Assembly: GCA_963776205.1 (NCBI GenBank) | Contig: CAVZLR010000002.1 | Span: 124,001-188,000, forward strand | Source: UBA4459 sp963776205 | GTDB lineage: Bacteria; Bacteroidota; Bacteroidia; Bacteroidales; F082 | DNA: 64,000 nucleotides | Reading direction: 5' to 3' | Notes under the pieces: generated by a model | What the model saw: only the letters and a program-made list of their open reading frames with translations | What the model was told of the DNA's origin: nothing | Database searches by the model: none | Shown: positions 55,583 to 63,243 of the stretch, in pieces | How positions within the stretch are numbered: the stretch's first letter is position 1 | Layout: every line of letters begins with the position of its first letter | Translations under genes and position numbers: made by a program

Positions 55583-57214
55583 ATGATACAACGAATACTG
55601 ACTTTTTTATGCATCTTTTTTTTGTCGTTGCAAATGACGGCCCAACTTGCCATATCATTTCCCGGTGAGTTTGAGAAGAATGAAGGCGTATTGCTGGTTT
55701 GGGATTATAACCCATCACGCGATTCTGTGGTGGCTAATATGGCAGCAGCAATTCAGCCGGTTGCAAAAGTCTGGATTATTTATTATCCGGGAACCGCACC
55801 TATGGATACCACGGACATTAGAAATTACTTATTAAGCCGGGGTGTTGGGTATGAAAATGTTACATTTATCCCCGCCTGGACAGAAACCCTCTGGATAAGG
55901 GATTTCGGACCTTTTACAGCTTATGGTGTTTTTGAAGATGCCCCTGAACGTTTTTTTTATGATGCAGGATATAGTCAGTATAGCAGGCCAAAGGACGATA
56001 GTATTCCGTCTCAATTAGGAAATTTCTGGAATTTCCCAACTGTAGATTTAGACCTTGAATTTGAAGGCGGTAATTTTATGCTGGATGGCCTCGCAAATGG
56101 ATTTGCCACAAAGCGGATTTATTCACAAAACCCTTTATTGACACCAGATGAAATTCAACAGCAGCTAAAAGATTATTTTAACCTGCAATCGGTTGTCTTT
56201 TTAGATGTTTTGAATCATAGTGGAGGTGGTATCTGGAAACATGTCGACATGTTTATGAAAGTACTTGATTACGAAACTATTCTTGTGTCGTCTTATCCTG
56301 ATTCACTTCCTGATTATCCGGTCATCGAATCAAATGTAGAGATACTTTCTCAAAAGCTGAACTATTTTCAAAATCCATACAAAATTATCCGCATTCCGGC
56401 GCCTCCTAAAGAAGATGGAACATTTGCAACCACCCAAAATGACGAGATGCGCACATACACGAATTCATTGATTATTAATAATATAATTATTGTACCCTCA
56501 TATAACCTGCCCGAATATGATTCAGCAGCCAAACATATTTATGAAGAACATATGCCGGGGTACATTATAAAAATGGTAGATGCGCGTACATTAACACCCT
56601 TGTATGGAGCATTGCATTGTATCAGCAAGGAAATACCGCAGGAGCGCTTATTGAAGATCGTACATGAGAAAGTTGAAGGCCCCCAGGTTTATATGAGTGA
56701 TTTTGCTATCACCTGCCTTGCAAATTGCGATTCGCTGGTAGAAGAAATGTGGCTGAATTATAAAATAAATGATGCAACTGAATTCCAGATTACACCCATT
56801 TACCTTGTTTGCCCGACCCATTATGGCGTTATTGAAGGATTGCTGCCGACAGATACTGTGCATTACTTTATAGAAGGCCGCTCAGGATTAAATACGGTTA
56901 CATATCCCCTTTCCTCGCCGGATGGATATTTTACATTCTGGTTTGATATTGTAGGGAATGAGGAACTGGATTATCCTAATGATCATTTTTCAGTTTATCC
57001 AAACCCTTCGGACGGAAAAATTACCATTGATGCTGCTCTTAAAAATGAAGAAATCAAATTAAGCGTGGTTGATTTAAGTGGTAAAACAATTTACAGCGCA
57101 TCTGTAATTTCAAATCAAACGATTGATCTCAGCAAAAATGTATTACCTGGCATGTATTTTCTCCGAATAAGTTCGGCATCAGCAAACCAAATTATAAAAG
57201 TAGTTTTTAACTAA
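55583..57214 (+). CDS. Peptidylarginine deiminase-like protein with T9SS sorting tail
   Basis: A 543-residue exported protein of the PAD_porph/agmatine deiminase family. After a signal peptide (residues 1-20) the guanidino-modifying core shows the expected catalytic residues: Asp107 (LWIRDFGPF), His220 and Asp222 (GIWKHVDMF) and Cys346 (LYGALHCISKEIP), with EFEGGNFMLDG between them. The spacing resembles Porphyromonas PPAD, which citrullinates C-terminal arginines and is also exported by T9SS. The C-terminal 75 residues are a sorting tail (SVYPNPSDGKITIDA, then PGMYFLRISS). It shares one base with the start of aat. Agmatine or free arginine as substrate cannot be excluded. Confidence 0.9.
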   Translation: MIQRILTFLCIFFLSLQMTAQLAISFPGEFEKNEGVLLVWDYNPSRDSVVANMAAAIQPVAKVWIIYYPGTAPMDTTDIRNYLLSRGVGYENVTFIPAWTETLWIRDFGPFTAYGVFEDAPERFFYDAGYSQYSRPKDDSIPSQLGNFWNFPTVDLDLEFEGGNFMLDGLANGFATKRIYSQNPLLTPDEIQQQLKDYFNLQSVVFLDVLNHSGGGIWKHVDMFMKVLDYETILVSSYPDSLPDYPVIESNVEILSQKLNYFQNPYKIIRIPAPPKEDGTFATTQNDEMRTYTNSLIINNIIIVPSYNLPEYDSAAKHIYEEHMPGYIIKMVDARTLTPLYGALHCISKEIPQERLLKIVHEKVEGPQVYMSDFAITCLANCDSLVEEMWLNYKINDATEFQITPIYLVCPTHYGVIEGLLPTDTVHYFIEGRSGLNTVTYPLSSPDGYFTFWFDIVGNEELDYPNDHFSVYPNPSDGKITIDAALKNEEIKLSVVDLSGKTIYSASVISNQTIDLSKNVLPGMYFLRISSASANQIIKVVFN

Positions 57215-57915
57215 TGCCCGTTTACCAACTTCCCGAAGAACCTGTTTTCCCACCAGCCGGTCTGGCTGATAAAGAAGGATTACTGGCAGTAGGCGGTGAC
57301 CTCAGCCTTCAAAGACTTTTAAATGCTTATGCATCAGGTATTTTCCCCTGGTACTCAAGCGGACAACCCATCTTATGGTGGTCGCCTGATCCGAGGATGG
57401 TGATGTTTCCTGAAAAGTTTCGTCGTCATAAAAACTTAAGCAGGGTGATTGAAAAAAAAGTCTTCACTTTTTCTTTCGACCAGGAATTTGAAAATGTTAT
57501 CAATTATTGCAGTGCTGTTAAAAGAGATAAGCAGAAAGGAACCTGGATAACTAACGAAATGAAGGAAGCATACATCAATCTTCATCATGCAGGTTATGCG
57601 CATTCGGTAGAAACATACTTTGAAGGAAAATTATCGGGAGGATTATATGGTGTTTCCATTGGAAGTATTTTTTTTGGTGAATCGATGTTTCACCTTGCAA
57701 CAGATGCTTCAAAAGTGGCACTCTGGCATTTGGTTGATTTTTGCATGAATAATAGCATTAAAGTAATTGATGTACAACAAAACACCTCCCACCTTAAAAG
57801 TTTAGGAGCGGAGCTAATGAGTCGTAAAAACTTTTTAACTTTACTTGAACAAAATCTGACTTCAGGATCCTTAACTGGTGACTGGCAAAAGTTATCTAAC
57901 CAGACAATTGAATGA
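57214..57915 (+). CDS. aat: Leucyl/phenylalanyl-tRNA--protein transferase
   Basis: A 233-residue Aat enzyme that adds Leu or Phe from aminoacyl-tRNA to proteins with N-terminal Arg or Lys, marking them for ClpAP/ClpS degradation (N-end rule). Family features are FPPAGLADKEGLLAVGGDLS at the start, ASGIFPWYSSGQPILWWSPD, and GGLYGVSIGSIFFGESMFH. The ATG overlaps the previous stop by one base (TAATG), so translation is probably coupled. Confidence 0.96.
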   Translation: MPVYQLPEEPVFPPAGLADKEGLLAVGGDLSLQRLLNAYASGIFPWYSSGQPILWWSPDPRMVMFPEKFRRHKNLSRVIEKKVFTFSFDQEFENVINYCSAVKRDKQKGTWITNEMKEAYINLHHAGYAHSVETYFEGKLSGGLYGVSIGSIFFGESMFHLATDASKVALWHLVDFCMNNSIKVIDVQQNTSHLKSLGAELMSRKNFLTLLEQNLTSGSLTGDWQKLSNQTIE

Positions 57916-58385
57916 ATGACAAGACGAAATATATGGAAGAAGCCATCAGGCTCGCTTCTGAAAATTCACAAAAGAATGAGGGAGGCCCTTTTGGAGCAAT
58001 CGTAGTAAAAGATGGTAAAGTTGTTGGCCGCGGAGTTAATAAAGTTACTACGTCTAATGACCCAACTGCACACGCAGAAGTAGTTGCTATACGCAATGCA
58101 GCCCAAACACTGAAAACTTTCAACCTTGAAGGCTGTGAGATTTATTCAAGTTGTGAGCCATGCCCCATGTGCCTGGGTGCTATTTACTGGGCAAGGATCA
58201 ATATGTTGTATTACGCCGGCACAAAAGATGATGCCGCAAAAGCCGATTTTGATGATTCTGTGATCTATAAAGAATTTTGTTTGCCTAAAGAAAAAAGGTT
58301 CATTCCTTCATCACAAATGATGAGAGAAGATGCTGTAAAAGTATTTGAGCAATGGATAAAGAACGAAGATAAAACTCCTTATTAG
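57912..58385 (+). CDS. Nucleoside/guanine deaminase (cytidine deaminase-like)
   Basis: A 157-residue zinc-dependent deaminase of the GuaD/TadA-like fold. The zinc and proton-shuttle motif is THAEV-type, His54 and Glu56, with Cys84 and Cys87 in PCPMC. Length and the C-terminal segment (KADFDDSVIYKEF and a Gln/Met-rich end) fit bacterial guanine deaminase better than the tRNA deaminase TadA. It overlaps aat by 4 bp (ATGA). Confidence 0.88.
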   Translation: MNDKTKYMEEAIRLASENSQKNEGGPFGAIVVKDGKVVGRGVNKVTTSNDPTAHAEVVAIRNAAQTLKTFNLEGCEIYSSCEPCPMCLGAIYWARINMLYYAGTKDDAAKADFDDSVIYKEFCLPKEKRFIPSSQMMREDAVKVFEQWIKNEDKTPY

Positions 58386-58562
58386 CATTTTTCTTTTGAA
58401 CTCTTGCTTCCTATATTCTCAGCAAGGTAATTGTATAATGTCCTGATATAATCACATCCCTGAAAACCACTATATTTTTTAATTCACAGATAATAACCTT
58501 TTATTGTGCTCAATAATGTTTTCAATTTGTTCTTGAATAGATAATCTATAAAAGAGGATATA

Positions 58563-58886
58563 TTGAGAACAGAAAGAAAGGTACAAACCCTGACTTTTTT
58601 GGATGTGAGTATTCATGAAAAACGCCTGATGTTAATTGAAGTAAAAGGCATTTCTGATTATGAACAACCTGGAATTCCAAAACTTGTACCAACATATGAA
58701 ATTGGGAAACGAAAAAACGCAGGAATCCTGGAATTGGATTTCATTAATCAACCGGTTGAATATGCTAAAAAAGAAGAGGTCGCATTTGAGATAAGAACAG
58801 TTATAGACCTTGGAAAACTGCCGGAAGAACTTAAAGGAATTAAAGTGAATGCAGAAGAAAATGCCGATATAGTTTTAATATCATAA
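58563..58886 (+). CDS. Hypothetical protein
   Basis: A 107-residue protein, possibly with a TTG start at 58563 preceded by AGAGGA; the first ATG would remove 20 residues. There is no signal peptide or membrane segment. The sequence has alternating strands and helices (KRLMLIEVKGISDYEQPGIP; VAFEIRTVIDLGKLPEEL). I do not recognise a family. It is followed after 93 bp by the response regulator. Start and function are uncertain. Confidence 0.6.
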   Translation: MRTERKVQTLTFLDVSIHEKRLMLIEVKGISDYEQPGIPKLVPTYEIGKRKNAGILELDFINQPVEYAKKEEVAFEIRTVIDLGKLPEELKGIKVNAEENADIVLIS

Positions 58887-58979
58887 TAATGATCGCATTG
58901 CAACAAATAAATATAAAAAATAATTATACCACTAAGCTTGCTTTCGGGTTAATTTAGTTGTATATTGCACTAAACCAAA

Positions 58980-59608
58980 ATGATACGATTAATTATTACC
59001 GATGATCATCCTGTAATCCGAGACGGGATCAAAACCATCCTGGCAAATAATAAAGAAATTAGTTTGGCAGGGTGCGCAGCTGATGGAGCTGAATTAATGG
59101 CTTTGCTTGAAACAAAAGATGCCGATGTGATCCTGATGGATATCAACATGCCGGGCATGAATGGAATTGAAGCCACAAAACTTGTTAAAAGTAAGCATCC
59201 CAATATCAAAGTCCTGAGTTTTTCGCAATACGACGAAAAGCGGTTTATAAAACAAATGATGAAAAACGGGGCCAATGGCTACCTGTTAAAAAATTCTTCG
59301 GCGAGCGAAATGGTAAATGCAATAAAAATGGCTCATAACGGAGGCATTTATATGAGTCCAGAACTTCCAAATGTATTTGATGTGAAAACCCAAACCACGC
59401 TCCAATTATCTTTTTCCTGACCTGACACCTCGCGAGATTGATGTGCTGAATGAGATATGCCAGGAGAAAAACACGCAGCGAAATTGCCGAATCCCTTTTT
59501 TTAAGTCCCAATACTGTTGAAACACACCGCGCCAATTTATTGCTTAAAGTGGGCGTAAAAAATACCGCCGGCCTTGTAAAATGGGCCATAGAAAATGAAA
59601 TTGTTTAA
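58980..59608 (+). pseudogene. NarL/FixJ-family response regulator, two frameshifts
   Basis: The intact receiver domain has the phospho-acceptor Asp54 (VILMDINMPG) and the switch Ser/Lys region (VLSFSQYDEKRF; YLLKNSSASE). After residue 140 the frame is lost: the LuxR-type helix-turn-helix appears in a second frame (FPDLTPREIDVLNEICQEK) and then a third (TRSEIAESLFLSPNTVETHR, ending WAIENEIV). Both breaks sit at homopolymers (TTTTT at 59411-59415, AAAAA at 59467-59471) and both look like one extra base; removing them gives 208 residues, the normal length. It is probably the partner of the histidine kinase downstream. Confidence 0.87.
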
Positions 59609-59627
59609 CCTCTGAAAAATTAATGCT

Positions 59628-60047
59628 ATGAAAAGATTTATGATTGGAAATTTAGAAACTGGATTTACTTGTGACACTAAATTAAAAGAAGGAAAGAGAA
59701 CCTTTATTGTTAAGTTTGATACTATTCCATTTGCTGTTGATATGATTGAAAAAGAACCAAACATATCAATCCTTAGTGAAAAATATGGAGGGCTTGGTAG
59801 TCTGAACTTAACATTCAGACTCAATAAGGATAAAATGCTTACAGATAGAGTAGTTAACCATGTTACAAAAAAGTTCGACATCAAGAAATTGAATTTAGAT
59901 GGATTTAAAAGAATTGGAACTACTGTTTACTTATTATGTCCTGATCCGAAAGATCCAAATCTAGAATCAATTGAAAGTGAATCAACTGTGAGTGATGACC
60001 AAGATGTAGTGAATGTAAGCCAAGACAAAAATGGAGGTGATGATTAG
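59628..60047 (+). CDS. Hypothetical protein between regulator and kinase
   Basis: A 139-residue protein with a globular N-terminal part and an acidic, Ser/Asp-rich C-terminal tail (ESIESESTVSDDQDVV). No signal peptide, membrane segment or known motif is seen. It lies between the response regulator and the histidine kinase and may be transcribed with them. Function unknown. Confidence 0.6.
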   Translation: MKRFMIGNLETGFTCDTKLKEGKRTFIVKFDTIPFAVDMIEKEPNISILSEKYGGLGSLNLTFRLNKDKMLTDRVVNHVTKKFDIKKLNLDGFKRIGTTVYLLCPDPKDPNLESIESESTVSDDQDVVNVSQDKNGGDD

Positions 60048-60116
60048 TCATCACATAGGTCAACTTATTTGATTTAACCATTCCTAATATTTAAAATAAT
60101 AAAGGTGTAAGTGCTA

Positions 60117-62150
60117 ATGAGAAGTCTAAAAATTCTGCTTACTCTTATTTTCATTTTTGGTTTAAATTGGACTGCTACCCCAAAAGAAGATAATCCAGAA
60201 AGTAAGCTTAAGGCATATCTTCAATTATCAAAAAAGTATTATAATGCATATGAATACGACTCTGCTTTATTATATTATGATTCAGCATTAATTATAGCTG
60301 ATCAATTGGATGAAAAAGCATGGAATGCTCATATTTTAAGACTTAAAGGAAGCTCACTTAGGTTGGCTGATAACATCGACTCCGCTCTTCCTTTTTTTGT
60401 AAATGCAAGAAATCTGGCCTTGAAGCTGGGAAATGATTCCATTTGTGCCAGGGCCGACATTGGCCTTGGCCATATTTATGAGAATAAAGGCCTTTTAGAC
60501 TCTTCTGAGTATTATTATTATCATGCCTATGAAGATTATCTTCGAATCAATGATTCATTAGGTATCGGAAGAGCCATGTACAACCTTTCCATGTTTTATC
60601 AAACTAAAATAGATTATGAATCATCGCTGAAATATGCCCTGGAATCTCATCGGATTTTAAAAGGAATTAAAAGCAAAGGATTGTATGCAAGTTCACTTCT
60701 AAACCTGGGCAATATTTATTTTTACTTAAAGGACTATGATAGTGCGTATTCGTGCTATCTTGAATGCAAAGCATTAGCTATTAAACTTGAAAAGTATGCT
60801 TTAGAATCAAGGGCCAGCAGTAATATAGGAGTCATCTATTTTCAAAGAGGTGAATATGAGAAAGCAAGAGATGCATGGTTAAAATCAATTGAATTCAGTG
60901 AAAGTATTAAAGACAAAAGAGAGCTATCCATTTTATATCGTAATACATCAATTGTTTATAAAAGGTTAGGAGATACATTAGGTGCTATTGTTTTATCAGA
61001 ACGCGCTTTAGAGTTTAGTAGAACTTCAAAAATAAAAGAACTGGAAATAGAAGCTCTGGTTAATTTAGGAATATTGTATAAACAAACCGGAGTATATGAT
61101 ATAGCTGAACAATACTATCAGGAAGCTGTTGAAATGGCCGAAAGATATAATATGTTTTGGCAAATGCAGATAGCCTATCATAACATCACTGCTTTTTATG
61201 AAACCATGGGGAATTTTGAGAAAGCTTATGAGTATTCTCAAAAAGACATAAGTGTTCAGGATTCAATAAATAATGAACAGCAAATTAAAGCAAGAGAAAG
61301 ATATAAAGCCGAATATGAATTAGTGCATTACCAGGATCTTAACCGCTTAAAGGAACTGGAGAAGAAAAAGATCCGTTTTGAGCGAAACATATCATTAGGT
61401 TTAGGAATTACTACCATCATCCTGCTGGCACTATTCCTGTTCTTTTTCCGGATGCGGGCGAGAAAGAATCGAATTATCGCTGCTCAAAAAATTCAAAAGC
61501 TGGAAGATGAAAAGAAACTCATGGCTGCACAATCAGTGATGGTTGGTGAGGAAAAAGAACGCGAACGTATAGCCCGTGAGTTACATGATGGCATTGGCGT
61601 GTTGCTTTCCACTGCCAGCATTCATTTTTCAAGTGTGGAAGAGAAATCAGACCCTGCGACCAGTGAAATGCTTCAAAAAGCCAATAAATTACTTAAGGAT
61701 GCCAGCAAAGAAGTACGGCAGATTTCTCATAATATGATGCCGGGTGTGCTTTCAAAATTCGGACTCAAGGAAGCCATTGAAGATCTGTGTGAGGATATAG
61801 AAGAAGCAAGCGGAATAAAACTTGAGCTTCACATGAGATGCAAAGATGAACGTCTTTCTCAGAATATGGAAATTATGATTTACAGGGTTGTACAGGAAAT
61901 ACTCAATAATACCATTAAACACGCGAAAGCTTCACTAATTAAATTATCCATAGTTAGGGAAGAAACACATCTTCAAATTGATTATAGTGATGATGGTATC
62001 GGTTTTGAAGAAGATAAATTACCTCACGATAAAAATATTGGTTTGTCAGGGATCAGATCCAGAATTGAATATTTGGGAGGCAATGTTATTTTATCCAGCA
62101 AACCCGGAAAAGGAACTGGATATTCAATTACTATTCCGTTAAAAGTCTAG
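60117..62150 (+). CDS. TPR-containing sensor histidine kinase (HisKA_3 type)
   Basis: A 677-residue sensor kinase. After a signal-like N-terminus (residues about 5-20), TPR-like repeats fill residues about 25-400 (e.g. ASSNIGVIYFQRGEYEKARD), then one membrane helix (LGLGITTIILLALFLFFF), a HisKA_3 domain with phospho-acceptor His490 in ERIARELHDGIGV, and a HATPase domain (VVQEILNNTIKHAKA, DDGIGF, GLSGIRSRIEYLGG). This type phosphorylates LuxR-family regulators, and the adjacent one is the natural partner. I start at ATG 60117; a GTG two codons earlier is possible. The TPR region is predicted periplasmic, so the input is probably an extracytoplasmic protein or ligand. Confidence 0.9.
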   Translation: MRSLKILLTLIFIFGLNWTATPKEDNPESKLKAYLQLSKKYYNAYEYDSALLYYDSALIIADQLDEKAWNAHILRLKGSSLRLADNIDSALPFFVNARNLALKLGNDSICARADIGLGHIYENKGLLDSSEYYYYHAYEDYLRINDSLGIGRAMYNLSMFYQTKIDYESSLKYALESHRILKGIKSKGLYASSLLNLGNIYFYLKDYDSAYSCYLECKALAIKLEKYALESRASSNIGVIYFQRGEYEKARDAWLKSIEFSESIKDKRELSILYRNTSIVYKRLGDTLGAIVLSERALEFSRTSKIKELEIEALVNLGILYKQTGVYDIAEQYYQEAVEMAERYNMFWQMQIAYHNITAFYETMGNFEKAYEYSQKDISVQDSINNEQQIKARERYKAEYELVHYQDLNRLKELEKKKIRFERNISLGLGITTIILLALFLFFFRMRARKNRIIAAQKIQKLEDEKKLMAAQSVMVGEEKERERIARELHDGIGVLLSTASIHFSSVEEKSDPATSEMLQKANKLLKDASKEVRQISHNMMPGVLSKFGLKEAIEDLCEDIEEASGIKLELHMRCKDERLSQNMEIMIYRVVQEILNNTIKHAKASLIKLSIVREETHLQIDYSDDGIGFEEDKLPHDKNIGLSGIRSRIEYLGGNVILSSKPGKGTGYSITIPLKV

Positions 62151-62250
62151 AATTACTTGTTATTATACTTTCATCAATTCTTACTTCCTTCATTAATACC
62201 AGTATCCTCTACAATATAAAATTTTAATTTATCAAGCCCTTCTTTAACTA

Positions 62251-62323
62251 ACTGTATTCCACCATTTTTTTCAAATACCTGAATAAGGTTAAAAATTTTA
62301 GCCTGAAGTGATACACCTTTGTA
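62251..62323 (+). promoter_or_regulatory. Upstream element copy A (promoter region of lipoprotein gene 62353)
   Basis: Copy A of a 73-bp element occurring three times in this locus. It ends with TTAAAAA, 18 bases and CACCTTTGTA, a likely variant of the -7 TAnnTTTG. It shares about 70% of bases with copy C by eye, ungapped; the conservation continues to the start codon. Confidence 0.55.
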
Positions 62324-62352
62324 ACACTAATAATCACTAAAAAATTACTACC

Positions 62353-62793
62353 ATGAAAGCAAAAATTTTAACAATTACAGTTTTACTGTTTGGAGGTTTA
62401 CTCTTTTCCTCATGCCAAAAAGACAATGCGCTGTTAGAAGATACAGCAACCAATCAAACAATTATGAAAGATAATTATGAAGAAGATAATGTGCCAGGTG
62501 AATCTCTGTTTAAGTTCCGGAGTTATCCTGAGCCATTCGCTAATTGCGCTACAATTGAGTACTATCTTCCACGTGCTTCATTTGTTGAATTGTATGTTTA
62601 TGCTGACGGATCTGAAAAGGTAATAAGGCTTGTAAACGAATTTCAAAAAAAGGGCGATCAAAAAGTTGAATTTAACGCTTTAAACTTACCTTGTTGTGAG
62701 TACACTGCAGAATTGAAATTTAACGATGTTGTTCATACAATTACCATGAACAAGGATAAAAATGTCGATTTTATTTTTCCTGATATCCGTTAA
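62353..62793 (+). CDS. Small lipoprotein with T9SS-tail/FlgD-like domain, paralogue 1
   Basis: A 146-residue predicted lipoprotein: the signal MKAKILTITVLLFGGLLFSS is followed by Cys21. After a short acidic linker comes a single beta-sandwich of the kind used in T9SS sorting tails and FlgD-like Ig domains: RSYPEPF in place of the usual YPNPF, then TIEYYLPRASFVELYVYADG, LVNEFQKKGDQKVEFNALNL and a strand equivalent to GxYxxxL. Its parallel to 63244 is clear. The domain here is the whole protein rather than a sorting tail. Function unknown. Confidence 0.75.
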   Translation: MKAKILTITVLLFGGLLFSSCQKDNALLEDTATNQTIMKDNYEEDNVPGESLFKFRSYPEPFANCATIEYYLPRASFVELYVYADGSEKVIRLVNEFQKKGDQKVEFNALNLPCCEYTAELKFNDVVHTITMNKDKNVDFIFPDIR

Positions 62794-62843
62794 AGATTAT
62801 ACAACTTGTATTTTGGAGTAAATTGCTCCTTCAAATGTTTATC

Positions 62844-62876
62844 ATTCAGCCTGGTTATTTACTATCCGGGCTGAAT
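62844..62876 (+). terminator. Hairpin after lipoprotein gene 1
   Basis: ATTCAGCCTGG and CCGGGCTGAAT pair over 11 bases with one G-T wobble. A weak TTTGTTATTT follows. Confidence 0.6.
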
Positions 62877-62907
62877 TTGTTATTTATAGCAAGTAAAAAG
62901 CCAGCTA

Positions 62908-62980
62908 GCGGAATTCAGCCATTTTTAAAACATCACTGATAATAATTAAAAAAATGAGTTGATTGTTTACCAAATTTGTA
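62908..62980 (+). promoter_or_regulatory. Upstream element copy B (no protein gene downstream)
   Basis: Copy B of the 73-bp element, in ungapped register with copies A and C: CCATTTTT, then CTGA, TTAAAAA, 18 bases and CAAATTTGTA. It is more diverged (somewhat under 60% by eye) but keeps the key blocks. No recognisable protein gene follows. Confidence 0.45.
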
Positions 62981-62984
62981 ATTG

Positions 62985-63125
62985 AAAACATAAAAACGCA
63001 ATGCATAACCCGCTTCCAGAAAAGAGTTTAAAATAAAACTCTGTTCATTACTAAAACCTCTCATAATTCCCTGAGACTAACTCGCATTGCCTTAGCCCGG
63101 TTAACTTTCCAACCGGGCTTTTTAT
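62985..63125 (+). ncRNA. Candidate small RNA (or decayed third gene) with own terminator
   Basis: Between copy B and a strong terminator lies about 140 bp with no plausible protein: only an 11-codon frame (MHNPLPEKSLK, 63001-63036) is present. The stretch contains a 7-bp hairpin AGAGTTT / AAACTCT (63023-63042) and ends in the terminator. Promoter-like element, structure and terminator without a gene suggest a small RNA. The 5' end is estimated from the -7 position. A remnant of a third lipoprotein gene is the main alternative. Confidence 0.4.
63094..63125 (+). terminator. Rho-independent terminator of the candidate small RNA
   Basis: A perfect 9-bp stem AGCCCGGTT / AACCGGGCT with an 8-nt loop is followed by TTTTTATTT. 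No protein gene ends within the preceding 290 bp. Confidence 0.88.
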
Positions 63126-63142
63126 TTAAAAGACCCTTTTTA

Positions 63143-63215
63143 GCTGAATACAACCATATTCTCCAATTGCCTGAAAAAGGTTAAAAAAAATCAACTGATG
63201 AAATGCATCTTTGTA
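63143..63215 (+). promoter_or_regulatory. Upstream element copy C (promoter region of lipoprotein gene 63244)
   Basis: Copy C of the 73-bp element: CCTGAAAAAGGTTAAAAA, 18 bases and CATCTTTGTA. The leader after it (ACTA, CTAAAAAA, then CCATGA) matches that of copy A, so both paralogues share their promoter and 5' leader. Confidence 0.55.
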
Positions 63216-63243
63216 TCACTATTCATCCCTAAAAAATACTGCC

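Noticed and set aside
58384..58560. Coding-like stretches on the minus strand (LSIQEQIENIIEHNKRLL and GFQGCDYIRTLYNYLAENIG)
   Set aside because: The two pieces are in different frames, lack a start codon and match no family I know. They could be a gene remnant, but the evidence is too thin to annotate.
62183..62323. Coding-like minus-strand frame (IFNLIQVFEKNGGIQLVKEG)
   Set aside because: It overlaps upstream element copy A, has no start codon and an in-frame stop just upstream. The similar frame in copy C is explained by DNA duplication of the promoter region.
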